Positions 35,161 to 47,933 of a stretch of 64,000 nucleotides of DNA are shown piece by piece (position 1 is the stretch's first letter; each line of letters starts with the position of its first letter). The DNA comes from Nissolia schottii (lineage: Eukaryota; Streptophyta; Magnoliopsida; Fabales; Fabaceae), in contig QANU01047381.1 of NCBI GenBank assembly GCA_003254905.1, positions 268,792 through 332,791 of the forward strand. Reading direction: 5' to 3'. The notes under the pieces are model-generated. The model was given only the letters and a program-made list of their open reading frames with translations. It did not search any database and was not told the origin of the DNA. The position numbers and the translations under genes are program-made.

Positions 35161-35919
35161 TTGGATTCTCATTTAGTGAAAAGAGAAAGTGTGAGATGAA
35201 GGAGAGAGAATGAAGTGACAGTGACAAAAAAATTTGATAGAAAGAGAAAGAAACACAACTTTTTGTTTTTTTTTTGTTTAGAGCTCACTTTTGTTCGTGT
35301 TTTATATGGTAGTCATGCATTGGCCATACATATTATTCAACTAACGTTTCTCATTTTTTTTCCTCAGATATATTTGAATGGGAAAATAATGTAAAAAAAA
35401 GTTAGAGAAATTTAATGCAATTGTGGGGATGAAAATCTCAATAGTGAGAATGATGATGCGCATTTTCTTAATGTGTGTTAAAGAAGTGTTAAAGAAAGAG
35501 AATACATCGACAAGTATATCAGGTCATGTCAAATAATAAAACTGAGATAAGAGTATTGTATCCACAGAGATAGATTTTGTCAAACACCAATTCAATTAAT
35601 CAATAAGTATTTTGGATTAAACAATTTGGAATCAAGCAATTTAAAATTTACTAAGACAATAATGAAAAACTATAATGAAACTAAAGTGTGAATCACGAAT
35701 AAAAAAGACTAAGGGTCAAATGAAAAAAGGAAATATTAGGACAATGACTTCATTTTGGCAATCCATTTCACTAATCGTGTTGGTTAATCACACCTAAATG
35801 TTTCTTTATCAAACAAAGTTCTAAAGCACTCGCTAACCACTCTCTCGAGTAAAAATGAATTTCTAATCTATTAGAGTGATAATTCAATCTTTTACAATTA
35901 ACTACTCTTACGATATTCT

Positions 35920-36394
35920 CAAGGCTGTAAAACTCATGAGTTTACCTAAACTCGTGGAGCAGAGGTAAACTCAAATTGTAAACTCATAAGAGTTTACTTA
36001 TTATAAAATTATTAATATATTTTTGAAAATACATTAATATAGTATACTAAAATTATAGTAAAGTAAAATACAAGTCAAAGTTTAATTTTGAAGTCATAAT
36101 TAGGCAAACACAAGCCATAAAGTATGACAAATAAATTAAAATTGCATAAAATAACATATCAAAACTTCATAATGCTATAAATCAACCTAATATAAGTCAA
36201 GATGTCAAGATATTCTATTTATAAATCCTAATTAAGAGTGATCTTTGAGAAATATTGTGTTTTGGGGCCTGAGAAACTAAATTTTGACTAAAATAGTTAA
36301 CTCATGAGTTTTCTCGAGTTTATCTGAGTTTACCCAAGTAATTTACTCAGGTCCGAGTTGCTAAGAGAGTTAACTCGAGAGTTTGATAGCCATG
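35920..36394. mobile_element. hAT-like MITE, same family as the 4603-8817 element
   Basis: The 475-bp element begins CAAGGCTGTAAAACTC and ends, on the other strand, CATGGCTATCAAACTC. It is flanked by GATATTCT (35912-35919) and GATATTTT (36395-36402), an 8-bp target duplication with one mismatch. Subterminal GTAAACTCATAAGAGTTTAC and CGAGTTTATC motifs match the style of the 4603-8817 element. It has no coding capacity. Confidence 0.8.
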
Positions 36395-36954
36395 GATATT
36401 TTTTTAATGATCAATGAACTTTAATTTTGATTACATAAGCTAAAAAGTCTATCTCTAGCACTCACCTAACTTATAATAATTGGAACAACAAGCTTATTCT
36501 AAGAGGCATTTTCTCAAACACCTATTAGACATAAATCATTCTCAAATGATGGTCAAGCATTCAAAAACATTAGAAATAGAACCAATCACATAAACAAACA
36601 CAAAGATGATGAATAACCTCAAATTAGATTAAAATCTCATGTTAAAATTACACCATGCCTTAGCATAAAAATGTTCAGTCACTCATAAGTACAAGAACCT
36701 CAAATGAAAAAAAGTAAAGAAGGAGAAGAAGATTGATACATGAATAAACTTGAACAAGAAATTGTTGAGTTGAATCTCTTCCTTTTCTTCAATCCTTGGA
36801 CTTAGCTCTCCTAGGGTTCTCATCTCTCCCAAAATTGCCAAATTCCCAAATTTAGTTCTCTAACAAGTGATTATAGAATCCATTTTCAGATTGAGTGTAG
36901 GCATTTATAGGGGAGCCCAAAAGTGGTAAAATTAAGGTTTCCACATGCTTCACT

Positions 36955-37256
36955 GACACCAAAACTCTCGAGAGTTTTGCCTCAAAAAATCTCAATTTAC
37001 TTAGCAGGACTCGACACTTTTGAGTGTTTTGTCTTCAATATCCAATTTACCATAACAAGCCTCAAAACTGTCGAGAGTCACTACAACTCTTGAGAATGTT
37101 GTCTCCAGCACCTAATTTACTACAATAGGCCTCAAAACTCTCAAGAGTTACCACAACTCTTGAGAGTTTTGTCTCTAGCACCCAATTTATTCACAGTTGA
37201 CCTCAAAACTTTCAAGAGTTACAACAACTCTCGAGAGTTGTCTCCGGCACTCAACT
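36955..37256. repeat. 70-bp tandem repeat with ACTCTCGAGAGT palindromes
   Basis: Clear unit starts (GCCTCAAAACT) are at 37059, 37129 and 37199, giving a 70-bp period, with a more diverged copy around 36958-37058. Each unit carries two CTCTCGAGAG-like palindromes separated by ACCACAA, then TTTTGTCTCNAGCACCNAATTT. Confidence 0.85.
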
Positions 37257-37560
37257 TTTGACTTGCTCACTTGACACTTTCTTTAGACCTCTCCCAAATT
37301 AATTCCTTGGCTTCTAATTCACCTTCACACTTCAATCCATGGTGCAATTTTGTCTTGAAACTGGAATTAATCAAACAAAACCTAATATATGCTTAAGATG
37401 CATGAAAATTTTTAAGTTTCCTAAATTTAACTAAGATCTAAATTGAATGAAAAAATGCTACAACTAACATGAAATATTGTTATGATTAGCGCCTAATTCA
37501 TATGAAAAAATGAAAAAAAAAATAACTGTAGCTGAAAAGTTATATCAAACGATAACCTTG

Positions 37561-39939
37561 TGTCCGTGAAGGAGGAGATAAACTCAATACTATAGCCAAG
37601 TTTTGGTTAATTTGTGTTGTCTTTCCATTTTCTTGTGTTGGAGTTTTAGGTTGTTAGATTTTTTTATTTTTTTTTTATAAAAAAGGTTGAAACATCAATG
37701 GATTAAGGACTAATTCTTTTTGAAACTAATTAGTGACGGGTAAATGACGACAGAAATTTATACATGTGAAAAAAATATTTATATAGAATAACTTGTTAAT
37801 CTTTTAGTCCAAAATGAAGAAATTAATTAACCAACCACACATTTACTCAACACTCCTCTCTCCAGGGTTATGACTTATGTTTGATATGCAGGTTGACTTA
37901 TTCCACATTGAAAATATTTACTCAACCGTCGCATGGGCCCCACAAATGTTTTATTAAATCCATTTTATCCATCGGCGAGTCTGGTTTAATATTCTAGTAG
38001 ACTTTTGGGTACGTAACATTTCTAATTAATTAAGCATACATAAAACTATTTAACATGTATTAAATTCAAAATTAATTAATTGAATTGTATCAATTGCAGC
38101 ACATAAAGGTGTTGGATTAAAATATAGTAAAATGGAACAAAAGAACAACATCTAACTTCGTGTGTTCAATATCTAATTGATAAAATGTTCATAAGTAAAT
38201 CAATGAAAGTAACAGAAAATAATGAGTGATCGACATGGGGAGATTAATATTAAAGTATATATAGCTGGGGATCATTAAATTCACCCCGTTCACTACTTTT
38301 TAACCTTTCATATAATTTATATTCAACACACGAAACTCGAAAAAGGAGGTTGTCTTTCTTCTGTCTATTCATTGTGTACAACAAGAAACCTAGATGGCAA
38401 TTGGTCTAAGTGTACATATCTAGTGCATGTTTGGGAATCATTGAAAACAGTTTTGTTATTTCAAAAATGCTGTTTTAATAAAATATAACTTGTTTGGTAA
38501 AAGATGTATAAAATAATTAGTAAAAACATTTTTGTATATAATTTAAAGTTGTTTTTGTCAAAAGAAGCAAAAGCCACCGCAATATATACGCACACATCGG
38601 TGCTCAGCAAGTATTTACCTCTCTTCACTAAATTTATTCTAATGCTAATTTATAGCAAGTGAAGTAATTAGTAAATATGTGTGTGCTCAAGTGATAGAAG
38701 AAGAAAGAGCTTCTTCTATATATCTCTGCTAAAAGGGATGGGTAGAGTTAATAACTTGAATCAGATTCGCACGATTGTGTCTCTAATGACGCTTTGAAAA
38801 CCAAGAATGTGGGACTTTACAATAGTATCTAGGAAGATTTGGTGATTAATTAATTAAAAAAAAATTTACATTTATCTCGAGAACAATATTGTCCATGCGT
38901 ACATTAATATTTAATTTAAGAATTAGATTTAAAACTGATATAAATGGTTTTATCTTAATTTTTTTTAAAAAAAACTTATAATACAAAGGTTCTCAGATCA
39001 TGGCACCCATTTTCTTGTGATTAGCTCTAGCTTTCCTGCTATGGAGAAGACAAGTATATATTGTCAAAATTTCTCTTAGATTTTCCAAAGTTGATTAAAA
39101 CTAAACCAAAAACTTTACCTTAGATCATATAATTTGAGCAACCCCTTTAAAAAGATGTTCAACAATAGCGCTCAAGGTATCCTAGAGGAGCATATAGCAA
39201 CAATTGGAGGACCCATCTTCACATGGATTCACGTGCCATAGTTCCTAATCCTTGATTATTTAATTCCAAACATTTTTATATTAGCAAGTTGGCTACAAAA
39301 TTCCAAAGGTGAAGTAGTCACAATTTTGATGGGCCCCCCATTTTAATCCAATAATTACAAGCTCTCTCCATAAGATATCCTTCCCCATGTAAGGCCATTT
39401 AAAAATATATATATTCTCCTTTTTTGTTCTATTTACCTTTCCATGTGTAAGCATAGCACCACTTTCAACTAACTATCTTTGAGACTATGTGAGAAGGCAA
39501 TAATCAAACGAGGATTACGTTTAATGGAATCCACTAAGTTGCATTAATGAAATGTCGACCACCCATTAATTAAACCTTTTTTTCTAATGTAAAAGTGAGA
39601 GTGAGAATTGAATTAGACTTGTTATATGGTGGGGGTAGTTTCAGACATCACCTAAGGAAAAATCCCGGAAAATATTGGCTTTACTTTGAAGTTCTAGCAC
39701 TAGTTGATTCTTGTCATGGAGTACACGTCACTTTCTTCGATAGACCAATTAAATGCATTTTAACCTAATTTCCCAAAGAACAAATTAAAGTTGAACATAA
39801 TTCACTTATATAAGTGATTTGAAATTTTTAGAAATATATTTAAATAAATGTATTTAAATATTATTACATCTAAATATATTAATTTAAATATGTACGTATT
39901 ATTTAAAAATTAAAAGTAACCAATATATATGCACAAAAG

Positions 39940-39978
<39 letters not shown>

Positions 39979-40304
39979 AGTAATTTATAAGTATCACTAA
40001 ATCACTAGCTGGCTAGATTAGCTTTTGCGCTCTGGTAAGACCCAGATAGGTGCCGCCATAACACCCCTTTTGTCATTGTCACTGTCAAGTGGTATCTCCT
40101 ACATCCTAATGCACTCTTCCCCGACCTACCGTCGTCGATCTTTGTCAGTACAGTGTGATCCTGATTAATATTCTCCTCCATCGGCTGAGCACCACACTCA
40201 ATCGATGACATTGGCCTATCGTCCTCCGCTACTTGTCTGAGAACTTGGTTTGGCGACGTACGTGGTCTTGTAATCGTCTACTTCGACGATCTTCGAGGTT
40301 TCCC
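37561..40304. other. Intergenic DNA with an (AT)n microsatellite
   Basis: No gene is supported. A pure (AT)n run occupies about 39943-39970. Around 40010-40300 the DNA is GC-richer and has a 68-codon minus-strand frame with no recognisable similarity; it abuts the CACTA element at 40305. Confidence 0.4.
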
Positions 40305-43300
40305 CACTAGAAAAATAGTGATTTGCGACAGACAATTTGTGGCCACAAAATTGTGACAGACTCAATTTTTTAAAGGCATTTGCGACAAGCGGAATTTGCG
40401 ATGGAATTAATAGCGAAAATATTTTGCGACAAAAAGCTTTGCCGCAAATTTATTTTTGCATTAATCCGAATTTTTTTTCTATTTGCGACAGAAAATTTCA
40501 CTGCAATTGAATTTTTAAATTAAAACAAAAAATTGGGCTTTGCGACGGAACCGGTCCACCGCAAATTTAAAAGAATTGAAATGCAACTTGAAGTTGGTGT
40601 ACACCTTTAACTTGAGATTCGAACAGGGACAATTTTATGTTTCAAGTTGTTTCAAAAACTAATTTATGGATATTCATAAAATAAAGCCCTATGGCATTAC
40701 TAAGTTAGTCAGCAGACTCCTATAGTTTATTCCTCTCGTTCCCATCATTTTTCACCTAACCAAACGCAGTGTAAGTTTTAGCAAATTGTAACTTCAATCT
40801 CATGCAACAACTCAAATCTAGGGGCTTGTTTGGCATGCCGGATTATGTCAAATTAGATAAACTTATATAGTTTACTATTGCTTTATCCAGTGTTTGGTGC
40901 ACACATCAGATTAGATAAGTTAATCCATTAAAAACTCTTTATCCATCATTTTGATGGATAAATTAATCTAGTCTATAAAGATAAAATTAGACTAGATAAG
41001 AGTGTGATGGATAGACAATAATAATAATAATGATAAATAAACTGACTTATTCTATTAGCTTTTATCCTATGTCATTCTAAATACTTTATTAAAATTTAAT
41101 TAGGTGTTATCATATCCGTCTTTATACAATCAACCCTTATCCTATCTAGCGTGTCAAAGGTGAATGGCATAATTGGCCTCACCTCATGAACGGCGTAGTT
41201 GGCCTCACCTCGGCCGCTGGTGTGCCCATCTCCTCCTCTGGCATTCCTTTCTGCCTCCCTCTCCACCACCACTGCCACACGTTGACGGATCGACCACCGA
41301 GATTAATTTCCAATTGCAGGTGTGTGTCATCAGTTCGAGCCACGTTGCGCATTGTTTCTTCGTTCGCATTTTATTTTGGAAATTTATTGATGAATCTTTC
41401 AGATTCTATTATTTTTTCTTTTATTGCTACAGTTGGAATATTTTGTTAACCATCATTGGTCATGCGTTGAACGATTTGAACAAATTCCCTACATTGAATG
41501 ATTTGTAAAACCCTAGGGATTACTTCCTCATCTCGTGGACCAGTTTTTTGACTTGGGGTTGAGTTCTAAGTTGAATGATTTGGGATGCTTTTGTGTTATT
41601 CTTGTGTTGCTAATTTATGTTTGGCATTTTTTGTTTATCATTCTCATGCTATTTTTTTCTCTTATGAAAGTCCTGCGTATGCTTGTAGGCTATGAAAACT
41701 GAACAATTTGCACAGACTTGGAGCGTTAGCATCTAGCTCAACAAGGAAGAAGTTCGAGTTCTAGCTAAGAGCTAAGCGTTCATTTCTTCTTCTTTTTTTT
41801 TTTTTTTTTCTTCAAGTTTGAATCTGCATTTACTAGCTAGTTGGATATGACATGCTCGTGTTCTTTCTTTTTCTATTTTTCTTTATTTTTTATTTTTTAG
41901 TATATTCGTTCTTTGATTTGATTCAATGCCTATTTACCTTTTGCTGCATCATCAGATTCAAATGTGTTTTAGGTTTGCCTATTTTTTAGCTTATGCTAGG
42001 CAAAACACCAACATGCCATCTCTAAATTGCATATGTGCCAATGTTTTTCCTTTTCACATATAGGCTCTTCAAAGGTTGCTTTAAGGCGCACTCCAATTCC
42101 CAATTGGAAACTACTTTCAACTGTTTGTTCTAATTTCATTTTATTTATTTTGTGTTTCAGAATGCGAAAACAGTTTTTGATGCTGCTATAAAGGTTGCAT
42201 TGAGGTCACCAAAGCCAAATAAGAAAGCACACAAGAAAAGGAGGTTATAGCTATTATGTGGAGATTATGTTCCTTATATTGCTATGGATTATGCTACTCT
42301 GCTGCAATTCATTACTCACCAAAATATTTTCAGCTGCATGTTGTATGCCATGGAAAAAAAAAAAAAGGCAATATGCGACCAATATAGTATATACAAAAAT
42401 TCTTACTTTGACTAAGCCCAAAACAGAATTATATCTTCCAATGCAAGGATATGAATGCAATGTTTTCAAATCAATTTCATTTATAAGATCATCAACACCT
42501 TGTAACATTTCATCTATTTGTTGCTTATTTATCATTTGAGTTTTCATAGCTTTAGTTAATGGACCTCTCTCAAAAACTAACATTGGTTTCAATTTAACTC
42601 GTTTATTTGCGCAGTTTTGTAAGATGACAACCAATTTTTGATTGATCATCCTGAAGCCACACGAATAACGACTTCTAAGGCATATCCACAACATCAGTTA
42701 AAAAAAATGCCTGCATAGAATCTTTAAATCTTTTGCCAGGACAATGAATTTAACGATTACTTGAATAACAGGGTGAAGAACTGAAGAAAATGATTGGAGC
42801 AATCACTTATGTAGAGTGTAGTTCTAAAACATAATAGGTAAATGACAGCACTTTCATTGCATTTAACTTTCTAATACATATTTTGAAGCAAACTCAAGCT
42901 CTATAGTAAGGTGGTATGTACAATTCAATCCAATTGCCAATTGGAAACTACTTTCAACTGTCCTGATTTCGTTTTATTATTTTGTGTTTCAAAATGTGGA
43001 ATCAGCTTTTGATGCTGCAATAAAGGTTGCATTGAGGTACCCGAAGCCAAAGAAGAAAACACGCAAGGAGGTTATGGCTATTAAGTGGAGGTTATGTTCC
43101 TTATGTGCATACTTGATTTATAAAGCCTTTATTTGTTTTACTAATGCATGTCTTCAGATGATGTTTCTTTATTTATTTTTCTTACCAAAAGAATGATTCC
43201 TTGTTCTTCTTATAGTTAATTTTTGTCTACTTGATATTTTTCCTTGATATTTTTCTTACCAAAAGCCTTTATAGTTAAACTTGTTGTTTTTGTGACCAAA

Positions 43301-43469
43301 TTTTTGTTGCAAAGGCTGTTGCAAAGTTTGCAACGGAACTCAGTCCGCCACAAAATTGTTTTCCACGAGCCATTTTTTTGACTACCCCATTTCCGTCGCA
43401 ACTACCGCCACAAATAGTATAAATTTTTCGTCACAATTTCTGCTGCAATAAGCGATTTTTCTAGTAGTG
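40305..43469. mobile_element. Non-autonomous CACTA element
   Basis: The left end CACTAGAAAAATAGTG and the right end, read on the other strand, CACTACTAGAAAAATCGC are CACTA-type termini. Just inside both lie many subterminal motifs of the type TTTGCGACAGA, GCCGCAAA and TTGCGACGGA and their complements (40320-40560 and 43310-43460), as in En/Spm elements. Length is about 3.2 kb and there is no transposase. The left terminus seems to have lost or changed its first bases, and the 3-bp flanks (CCC and ATC) do not match, so one edge may be off. Inside are TIR-like MITE sequence at about 40820-41160 and a duplicated exon-like block. Confidence 0.75.
42092..43104 (+). repeat. Exon-like block duplicated inside the CACTA element
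   Basis: Two direct copies, 42092-42277 and 42930-43104, share the order CCAATTNCCAATTGG, AAACTACTTTCAACTG, TTTTGTGTTTCA(G/A)AATG, then a coding-like part whose translations are FDAAIKVALRSPKPNKK and FDAAIKVALRYPKPKKKTRK. The first copy keeps a good splice acceptor (TGTGTTTCAG) before the coding-like part. I do not recognise the protein. It may be captured host exon sequence or part of an element gene. Confidence 0.65.
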
Positions 43470-46013
43470 ATCTGATGTATGGAAAGGGCAACCATAACCA
43501 TGCAGATGTTCTTTGATTTCGAGATTATTATCCATCTATGGCTAGGTGTCTGGGAAAGACATGTATATGTAGTGGAAAAATCACAAGCACGTAGTAAAAA
43601 TAATAATATTTCCTGCTTGAATTAAACTTATGAGAAATGTAATATATATGACAAACAATATATCCAAGAGTGCGAAAATTAAATAGACAAAGCTAGATAA
43701 CACACACCAATTGTTAACGTAGAAAATCCCCAATCACGGGACCTAGTCCAAAAAACTTCCACTATGAAAATATCAATGAGTACAACAAAAGAGTTCCACG
43801 AAAGGAATCTTTAAGACGAAAGCTTATTCACTATTAAAAGGGTGGAATAAATAATAGAGCAACAAGCTCAAAAGACTCACACAGGGTAAAAGCAATACAA
43901 CTAAATAGGAAATAAAAATATTTTGAGGTTACCATATTAACACCCACAATTTCTAGAACAAGTGATGGAAGTCGTGTTGAAAACGAAGTACAAAATAGTA
44001 CTCAATAAATATCAGAACGAGCCAAAAATTCTCTAATGAAAAGAAAAATTGGTGGCTGTGTTTCATGTATTGTATTGTTGCTGATGAGATGCATATATAA
44101 ATAATATATGCATATAAGGATTTCAATTCAAATCCTTAAAAAGAAAACCAAATCCAAATCTTTTTAGTTTTTTTTAATTTTTTTAAAAATATTCTCGATA
44201 CCTGAACTTCTATGAAGGTATCGATACTTTCTAGTATTTGAACAATTATGATTCAATCACAAATGTAAAATAATAAGCAATTAAGGTTGGTGGAACATGT
44301 GGCAAAATCTTAGATGTCATGGTATCGATAGCATTGAATTCTATAGGGTACCGGAATAAACCCCTAATATATATGATAATAAATAATATAAGTGTTATAC
44401 CTAGTTTGATAAAGACCGTAACACAAGTCTTCTTTCCTCCGTGGATTAGAAACTGTACATTATTCTAGGCTTTAGACATATAACTCCGGTTTTAATTTAC
44501 TTATGTTTTCTCTTGAATTGTCAATTTGTTGTGTCATTGGCTAGTCTAGTAATCCCCATGTTTATTGCTTTGCTATGCTCCTTTCGAACTCCACCTAAAT
44601 ATATGTTGTTGTAGTAGAATATATATTGGTTGCAATTATGGATTTCCTGCAGTTGGAGCATCTTATATTTGTTTTGAATATATATAGAAGTCATAAAAGA
44701 GAAATAAGCACATTTAAATTGTATCCTAAATTTAGAGAGGGCTCCATTTAATTGAAGTGTTTGTATTTATATCTTCCCATATGTCATAGTTATATTCAAA
44801 ATAAACTTTGAGAGGATATCGTAATCCAAACTTTTTGATCTCGATTGGAGTCATCTAAAGGGTGCCGTTTTAAAGTGGCTTCGTGTTTGTCAACTTCACT
44901 ATCACTAATGTTTCATTATGTTGAAGACTTTTCATACATGTGCCTGCCAATAATATATATGGACCGTTGGCTTCTCCTTCATGATCACTAGTGTGGTCCA
45001 ATATATATGGCAGCTACGATCGAAGTTCATGAATACTTTTTAGATCTCATTATGAATAAGCATCAAGTTCAATAAAAATGCTTGAGCATGAATTCTCCAC
45101 ATGCTTAAGCTGCATTTACTTCAAAGTTGAAACTGGTCTTGAGCATCATCCATAATATTCTAATTAGAGTTTAATTGTTATGCACTAAATGTCATCTAAT
45201 CAAATCCTCTAATGTCAAAAATTTGATTCTATTTTTTATTATTTTAAAAATCATGCATATAAAAAAATTTAATTGAATGAAATTAGTATAAAAAAAACTG
45301 TCAATACTTAAAAAAATAAAACTCTTTAAATTAGCTTAATGGATTTTAATAATAAAAACTGGGCCCAATTAAATTTATCTTGGGCTACTAAAGGCTATAC
45401 TATTGAAGGATAAATTATTGATACATACGTACTACTAACAATTGATTTGGTGAAGTGATTTAACATGTACTTTTTTTTTAAATAAACTCTATCGAGTTTG
45501 AATATTGTAAATGAAAAAATTAAAATGCTAAAAAATAGTCCTTATATTTGACTGGAAATTGATTAGTTGAAACCTAGGGAATAATTATTAATGATATATT
45601 TAGAAATAGAGAATTCAATCATGAAGATTCTCTTTCTTAATTTTCCTTCGGTTGATAAGCATGTCAAGAAATTATAATAAGACTATTTAAAAAACAAAAA
45701 AATTGTAACCGAAATGTTAGTGTGTATCACCTTAATTATGATCGATGACATAAACTCATATAAGGTAAAACCGTATGTGAGAAAAAAAAATATTAAAGAA
45801 GTCCCAATAAATAAAGTGAATCATATAAGAAAAAATAGCTAGATGAAGACGGGTGTAGATGGCTAAATAAAAACTAAGAAATAATAATTAGTGAACTGAA
45901 CTATACCGATCAGCGATGTGAATAGAAGTTGCAAATTCAATTAATTAATATTGGTTCGACAAAAATAAATTCATATTCGGAAAACAAGAATATTAAGAGG
46001 TCAGAGCTCTAAA
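43470..46013. other. Intergenic DNA, partly retroelement-like
   Basis: No gene is supported. At 43690-43760 the phrase CACACACCAATTGTTAACGT followed by AATCACGGGACCTAGTCC resembles copia-associated plant repeats. ATCGATAC-type motifs recur near 44200-44350. A GAGTTTAATTGTTATGCACT motif near 45165 belongs to the dispersed MITE also seen near 12350. Confidence 0.35.
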
Positions 46014-47635
46014 TGTTAGAATATATTGATATATTATAATATCTTGTTAGAATATACTGATGCATTGTAATATCCTATTAAAATATATTAAGATATTATA
46101 ATATTCTAACATATCGTAAATTATATTCTAGATTAATTTTAATTGATTTAGTTATTTATTAGGTTTATTTTGTCATTATTATCTTGATTCTCTGTCTAAC
46201 TTATAAATATGTGTTTGCTCATTTGTAATGTAACATAACTTAAACAAACATTTCTCCACCATTATTTGCTTTGTCTTTCTTATTGCACTACTAGAAACAA
46301 CGGAATTATCGTCGGAAAGTTACCGTCGGAAAATGATCCGACGGTATTACCGTTGGAAAACACAGCAAAATCCGATAGTAAAGACTTCTAAGACGAACTG
46401 GATTATTGGTCATGATTACCGTCAGAAATCAAACCCCAACCGTAAAATTGACAGTAACATTTGGCGTTAAGTGGCGCGGGTTTAGGCGAAAGTATTACCA
46501 TCAGTTTCTTTTTATGGTAATCGGTTTTGGTGTTGATACTGTCGAAAATATCCGACGATAAAAGAGTCCAAATTTGAAGCGACACATGTTTATCCCACGA
46601 GTGTAACGTTGAACCAATTACTGTCAAAAAAATCCAACGGTAATGGTCTGGAAGTGTGAACAGGTGCACGTGTTCTCTACGCGTGTAACGTTGGAAAAGT
46701 TACCGTCAGATTTGTCCGATGGTAACAATCTTGAACTATAAAGCCTAAATGGAGTAGTACATTACCATTGAAAATATCCAATGGTAACGAAAATGAAAAA
46801 TTGCCAAAATTTAGCGCCATTATTTCGTACCATTGGAAATTCTGATAGAAAGCTAACGGTAATCTATTTATTTAATGATGCGTTTTGAAGAAGCGATTAT
46901 AGTCAGACTGTTCCTATTCACCGTCAGAAATATCCGATGGTAATGTTTTGAAATCGAATTTCACTCACCCACCAACACCATTGCCCTCATTTTGTTCTTT
47001 CTATTCCTTTCTCTTCTCATCTCCTCTTATTTCTCCCTCCTTCTTCTTTCCCTAATTTTTGTTGTTATTATTAACCTGGTTCTCTGCTATTCTACCATTT
47101 GTTAAGAATGAGGTGGGTCATTTCTACCAATAATTTGATTTTTTTTTTGGTGTTATCAAGTTAATTGAGCTGAAAAGTAAGAAAACCCTAGGTGGTTTTT
47201 CTATGTTCTTTAATTTTAGTAATTTTTAGTTAGTGCTGCAACCAGAGTTTCATATATGCAGCTTAACTTTGTTTTTTCTTCTTTTGGAGCATTTAAATGT
47301 TTGGTGATTCATTTTGTCCCCTTGATTTCAGAGAGACTATGTAGTTTTTGATTTTCATTAGATTTAGCTTCACTTGATTAAGTTGGATGGAAATTATTGT
47401 TTAAATCTAATACTGGTGTTTGTGTTTCCAATAGGCCTTTTCAAAATTCAAAGTATTGATCTTTATTTTTTAGATTTTTCTCCATTTTGTTGTTTGGATC
47501 CTTGGAGTTGATTGGAGAATTGGTGGGTTTTGATTTGCAATATCTTGCGGTTTTTGTGGTTGTGTATGCTTCTGTGGATTTTTTATGTGCAGGAAGGGAT
47601 TTGTACCTATTATGAACATATAGGGAATTTGATTT

Positions 47636-47933
47636 ATGAGTTGGCTTAACAAAATTTTTAAAGGCTCTGACCATAGATTTTGGAAGGGCATTAGCATGGG
47701 AATTATAATGGGGATGCGGATTATTACTCACCATCAACTTCTGGGGTAACGATTTTCAACACTCCTTAACAATGGCTTTCGAATTCTTTGGGATTGTCAA
47801 TTTTCTTTTTTGAACATCTTTTGATGTGAATTTGAATGCAGGATGTTTGGCATGATAATGAGAATGAAGATACAGATCATGCTATTGCATTATATCTGGT
47901 GGAAGAGAATAAAAAAAGGAAACAATGTAAATG
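47636..47933 (+). pseudogene. Captured DA1-type gene fragment (N-terminus and UIM exon)
   Basis: Two exon-like pieces with intact splice signals are present. The first, 47636-47745, starts MSWLNKIFKGSDHRF, matching the DA1 family start MGW(F/L)NKIFKGS; after a one-base shift it continues HGNYNGDADYYSPSTSG, with one stop (TAG) before it. The second, 47842-47933, follows acceptor TTGAATGCAG and ends at donor ATG/GTGAGT; it reads DVWHDNENEDTDHAIALYLV then EENKKRK, matching the ubiquitin-interacting motif of DA1 (ENEDIDRAIALSLLEENQE). DA1 proteins are ubiquitin-activated peptidases that limit organ and seed size; the LIM and peptidase domains are absent here. A leader exon may end upstream, with TATGTGCAG near 47590. 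The pieces lie wholly inside the CACTA element, so this is transduplicated host sequence, now broken by frameshift and stop. Confidence 0.75.

Larger units (their letters stand above)
35490..37560 (-). mobile_element. LTR-retroelement-derived stretch, class uncertain
   Basis: The region reads like non-coding LTR-retroelement DNA: at 35505-35575 the phrase CGACAAGTATATCAGGTC followed by TCCACAGAGATAGAT recurs, as I recall, in plant gypsy-type repeats. It also carries a 70-bp tandem repeat at 36955-37256 and a nested hAT MITE at 35920-36394. No paired LTRs, primer-binding site or coding domain were found, so orientation and edges are guesses. Confidence 0.35.

Noticed and set aside
47441..47737. 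Minus-strand frames over the captured DA1 exons
   Set aside because: The + strand has splice signals and DA1 similarity; the minus frames have neither.
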